DNA from: Oscillospiraceae bacterium
GTDB taxonomy: Bacteria > Bacillota_A > Clostridia > Oscillospirales > Oscillospiraceae
DNA length: 7,133 nucleotides
Direction of reading: 5' to 3'
Assembly (NCBI GenBank): GCA_017381835.1
Contig: JAFOBK010000131.1
Coordinates: 1 to 7,133, forward strand
Part shown: positions 5,525 through 7,133 of the stretch, piece after piece
Layout: the number at the start of each line of letters is the position of its first letter
Position numbering within the stretch: position 1 is the stretch's first letter
Program-made: the position numbers and the translations under genes
The notes under the pieces: model-generated
Databases searched by the model: none
The model's input: only the letters and a program-made list of their open reading frames with translations
Told to the model about the DNA's origin: nothing

Positions 5525-5622
5525 CGTCATTGCGAGGAGCCCAACGGGCGACGTGGCAATCCGTTCTTTGGAGGTGTTGGCTGCGGAGTGCTACGTCGGG
5601 CAAAGCCCTCCTCGCAATGACG
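5525..5622. repeat. 98-bp dispersed inverted-repeat element (MITE-like)
   Basis: Perfect 15-base terminal inverted arms (CGTCATTGCGAGGAG at 5525-5539 and its complement at 5608-5622) bound a 98-bp unit. Inside, two small hairpins mirror each other (GCCC-AAC-GGGC at 5539-5549 and GGGC-AAA-GCCC at 5598-5608), and the next bases (GCGACGTGGCA and TGCTACGTCGG) are also roughly complementary, so the whole unit can form a cruciform. The CGTCATTGCGAGG...GGCAATCC style matches dispersed palindromic repeats I know from many bacterial genomes, including gut clostridia. There is no open reading frame and no clear target duplication. It fills the space between two divergent promoters. Confidence 0.8.
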
Positions 5623-5641
5623 GAAAAACGATAAGGGGTTA

Positions 5642-5670
5642 TTGCAAAATTTGAGGGTTTTATGTATAAT
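5642..5670 (+). promoter_or_regulatory. Promoter of the ABC exporter gene
   Basis: A perfect -10, TATAAT (5665-5670), lies 17 bp after a -35 of TTGCAA (5642-5647, four of six bases). Transcription would start near 5677, about 19 bases before the ATG. It begins 20 bases after the end of the inverted-repeat element. Confidence 0.75.
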
Positions 5671-5695
5671 AAAAAGACTTTTCGGGAGGTAGTGT

Positions 5696-7133
5696 ATGAA
5701 AACCAAAGATTTTAAGAACCGGTCACCGATCGTGATCTTTTTAAGCTATTTTAAGAACCATAAGAAACTTTTTGCTGTGGACATTCTGTGCGCCTGCCTG
5801 ATCGCGTCCATTGACCTGGTATTCCCCCTGATCACCAGAAGCGCCCTGTATGATATGCTCCCCGGCAAGCTGTACCGCACCTTCTTCATCGTCATGGCGG
5901 CGGTGGTGCTGTGCTATGTGCTGCGTTCGTTCCTCAATTACATCGTGTCCTACTTTGGCCACATGTTCGGTGTGGGCGTGGAAGCAGATATCCGTAAGGA
6001 TCTGTTCTCCCACATGCAGACTCTCAGCTTCGATTTTTATGACCGTAACCGTACCGGCCAGCTGATGAGCCGTCTGACCACCGACCTTTTTGAACTGACA
6101 GAGCTTGCCCACCACGGCCCCGAAGATCTGCTGACCTCTGTGGTCACCATCATCGGCGCTTTGATCGTCATGGGTTCCATTCAGTGGCAGCTGGCAGTGA
6201 TCGTGGCGCTGATGATCCCTGTTTTCCTGGCAGTGGTCATGACCATGCGCCGCCGTATGGGCAGAGCCTCCCGGGCCGCCAAGGAAAAGACCGGCCATAT
6301 CAACCAGGAGATTGAAAGCAGCCTTTCCGGCTTCCGTACCGCCAAGGCCTTTGCCAATGAAAGGGCAGAAAATAAGCGCTTTTTTAATGCTAATGAGCTG
6401 TTCCGCGGCGCTAAGCGGGATTTTTACAAGGCTATGGGCATGTTCCACAGCTCCGTGGAATTCTTCCTGTGCTCCCTGAATGTGGTAGTCATCGGTGTGG
6501 GCGGCTATTTCGTCATGAAAGAGCAGATGGACTATGTGGATCTTCTGACCTTCTGCCTTTACATTTCCAGCTTTGTCGGCCCCATGCGCAAGCTCTCCGG
6601 TTTCTCTGAGATGTTTGCCAACGGCTTTGCGGGTCTGAGCCGCTTTGTGGAGATCATGCGCACTGAGCCTACTGTCCAGGACAAGCCTAATGCAGCACCC
6701 CTTGCAGATGTAAAGGGTGCCATCCATGTGGAGAATGTGTCCTTTGCCTATGAAGGCGACCTGGATGTGCTCCATGATGTGTCCCTGGATGTACAGCCCG
6801 GCGAGACCATCGCCATCGTAGGCCCCTCCGGCGGCGGTAAGACCACCCTCTGCCAGCTGATCCCCCGATTCTATGATGTGTCCGGCGGCACCATTGCCAT
6901 CGACGGCAAGGACATCCGGGATGTGACCCAGTCCTCCATCCATGAGAACATCGGCATCGTCCAGCAGGAGGTCTTCCTCTTTGCCGATACCATTTTCGAG
7001 AACATCCGCTACGGCAAGCCCGATGCCACCATGGAAGAGGTGATCGAGGCAGCCAAGAAGGCGGAGATCTATGAGGATATCCTGGCTATGCCCAATGGCT
7101 TCCAGACTTATGTGGGCGAGCGGGGCACCCTGC
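5696..7133 (+). CDS. ABC exporter with fused membrane and ATPase domains, 3'-partial
   Basis: The frame is open for 479 codons from the ATG at 5696 to the window end. It encodes a half-size type-1 ABC exporter of the MsbA/MdlB/LmrA kind, which works as a dimer in the cytoplasmic membrane. The membrane domain takes residues 1 to about 320 and includes the coupling-region signature FDFYDRNRTGQLMSRLTTD (about 110-130) seen across this family. The ATPase domain begins about residue 340 (IHVENVSFAYEGD), with Walker A GPSGGGKT at 376-383 and the Q-loop at Gln423/424 (IVQQEVFLFADTIFENI). The window ends at VGERGTL, just before the expected LSGGQ signature and Walker B. The start is supported by GGGAGGT five bases before the ATG. 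Substrate is unknown; such exporters often come as heterodimer pairs, so a second half could follow. A long antisense frame over this gene is not a gene. Confidence 0.95.
   Translation, partial: MKTKDFKNRSPIVIFLSYFKNHKKLFAVDILCACLIASIDLVFPLITRSALYDMLPGKLYRTFFIVMAAVVLCYVLRSFLNYIVSYFGHMFGVGVEADIRKDLFSHMQTLSFDFYDRNRTGQLMSRLTTDLFELTELAHHGPEDLLTSVVTIIGALIVMGSIQWQLAVIVALMIPVFLAVVMTMRRRMGRASRAAKEKTGHINQEIESSLSGFRTAKAFANERAENKRFFNANELFRGAKRDFYKAMGMFHSSVEFFLCSLNVVVIGVGGYFVMKEQMDYVDLLTFCLYISSFVGPMRKLSGFSEMFANGFAGLSRFVEIMRTEPTVQDKPNAAPLADVKGAIHVENVSFAYEGDLDVLHDVSLDVQPGETIAIVGPSGGGKTTLCQLIPRFYDVSGGTIAIDGKDIRDVTQSSIHENIGIVQQEVFLFADTIFENIRYGKPDATMEEVIEAAKKAEIYEDILAMPNGFQTYVGERGTL

Noticed and set aside
5741..6943. 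400-codon open frame on the minus strand
   Set aside because: It lies wholly antisense to the ABC exporter, whose Walker A, Q-loop and coupling motifs are unmistakable. The antisense product is His/Gly-rich low-quality sequence typical of a shadow of GC-biased codons.

Overview
The window looks like a junction between the right-hand end of an integrated mobile element (about 1-3740) and ordinary chromosome (about 3741-7133). The host is probably a low-to-medium GC Gram-positive gut-type clostridium, perhaps Oscillospiraceae/Ruminococcaceae. This rests on strong AGGAGG-type ribosome sites, sigma-A promoters with TTGACA/TATAAT and TGnTATAAT forms, the style of the mobile-element genes, and a dispersed repeat of the CGTCATTGCGAGG type. 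Genus-level placement is inference.

Left part, the mobile element: a 5'-truncated small accessory gene carries an in-frame TAG where I expect a conserved Trp. Next come a complete serine resolvase (271-858), a short membrane-anchored protein of unknown function in visibly AT-richer DNA (945-1394), and a WYL-domain transcriptional regulator (1542-2657). Facing these is a complete tyrosine recombinase/integrase on the minus strand (2739-3674). Between the convergent regulator and integrase genes lie a hairpin terminator and a threefold 21-bp direct repeat. The integrase start lies about 105 bp from the 3' end of a tRNA-Thr(GGU) gene, the usual position for an integrase of an element that uses a tRNA 3' end as attachment site. 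No second att copy is in the window.

Right part, chromosome: tRNA-Thr (minus strand) has a perfect-consensus promoter and its own hairpin terminator. Next, on the minus strand, is a two-gene operon: an RluA-family pseudouridine synthase followed, with an ATGA stop/start overlap, by an EamA-type (DMT superfamily) membrane transporter, ending in a strong terminator. A divergent plus-strand gene encodes an ABC exporter with fused membrane and ATPase domains and runs off the window end. The divergent promoters flank a 98-bp inverted-repeat element that resembles a small non-coding mobile repeat.

How it fits together: the two recombinases, the WYL regulator and the small cargo gene form an accessory module that probably handles integration, resolution and its own regulation, while the transporters, RNA-modifying enzyme and tRNA are host genes. 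I see no clear novel defence or other multi-gene system. The most unusual local signals are the RNA hairpin that would bury the integrase ribosome-binding site, the long perfect palindrome laid over a promoter, the single amber codon in an otherwise intact reading frame, and the 21-bp repeats.
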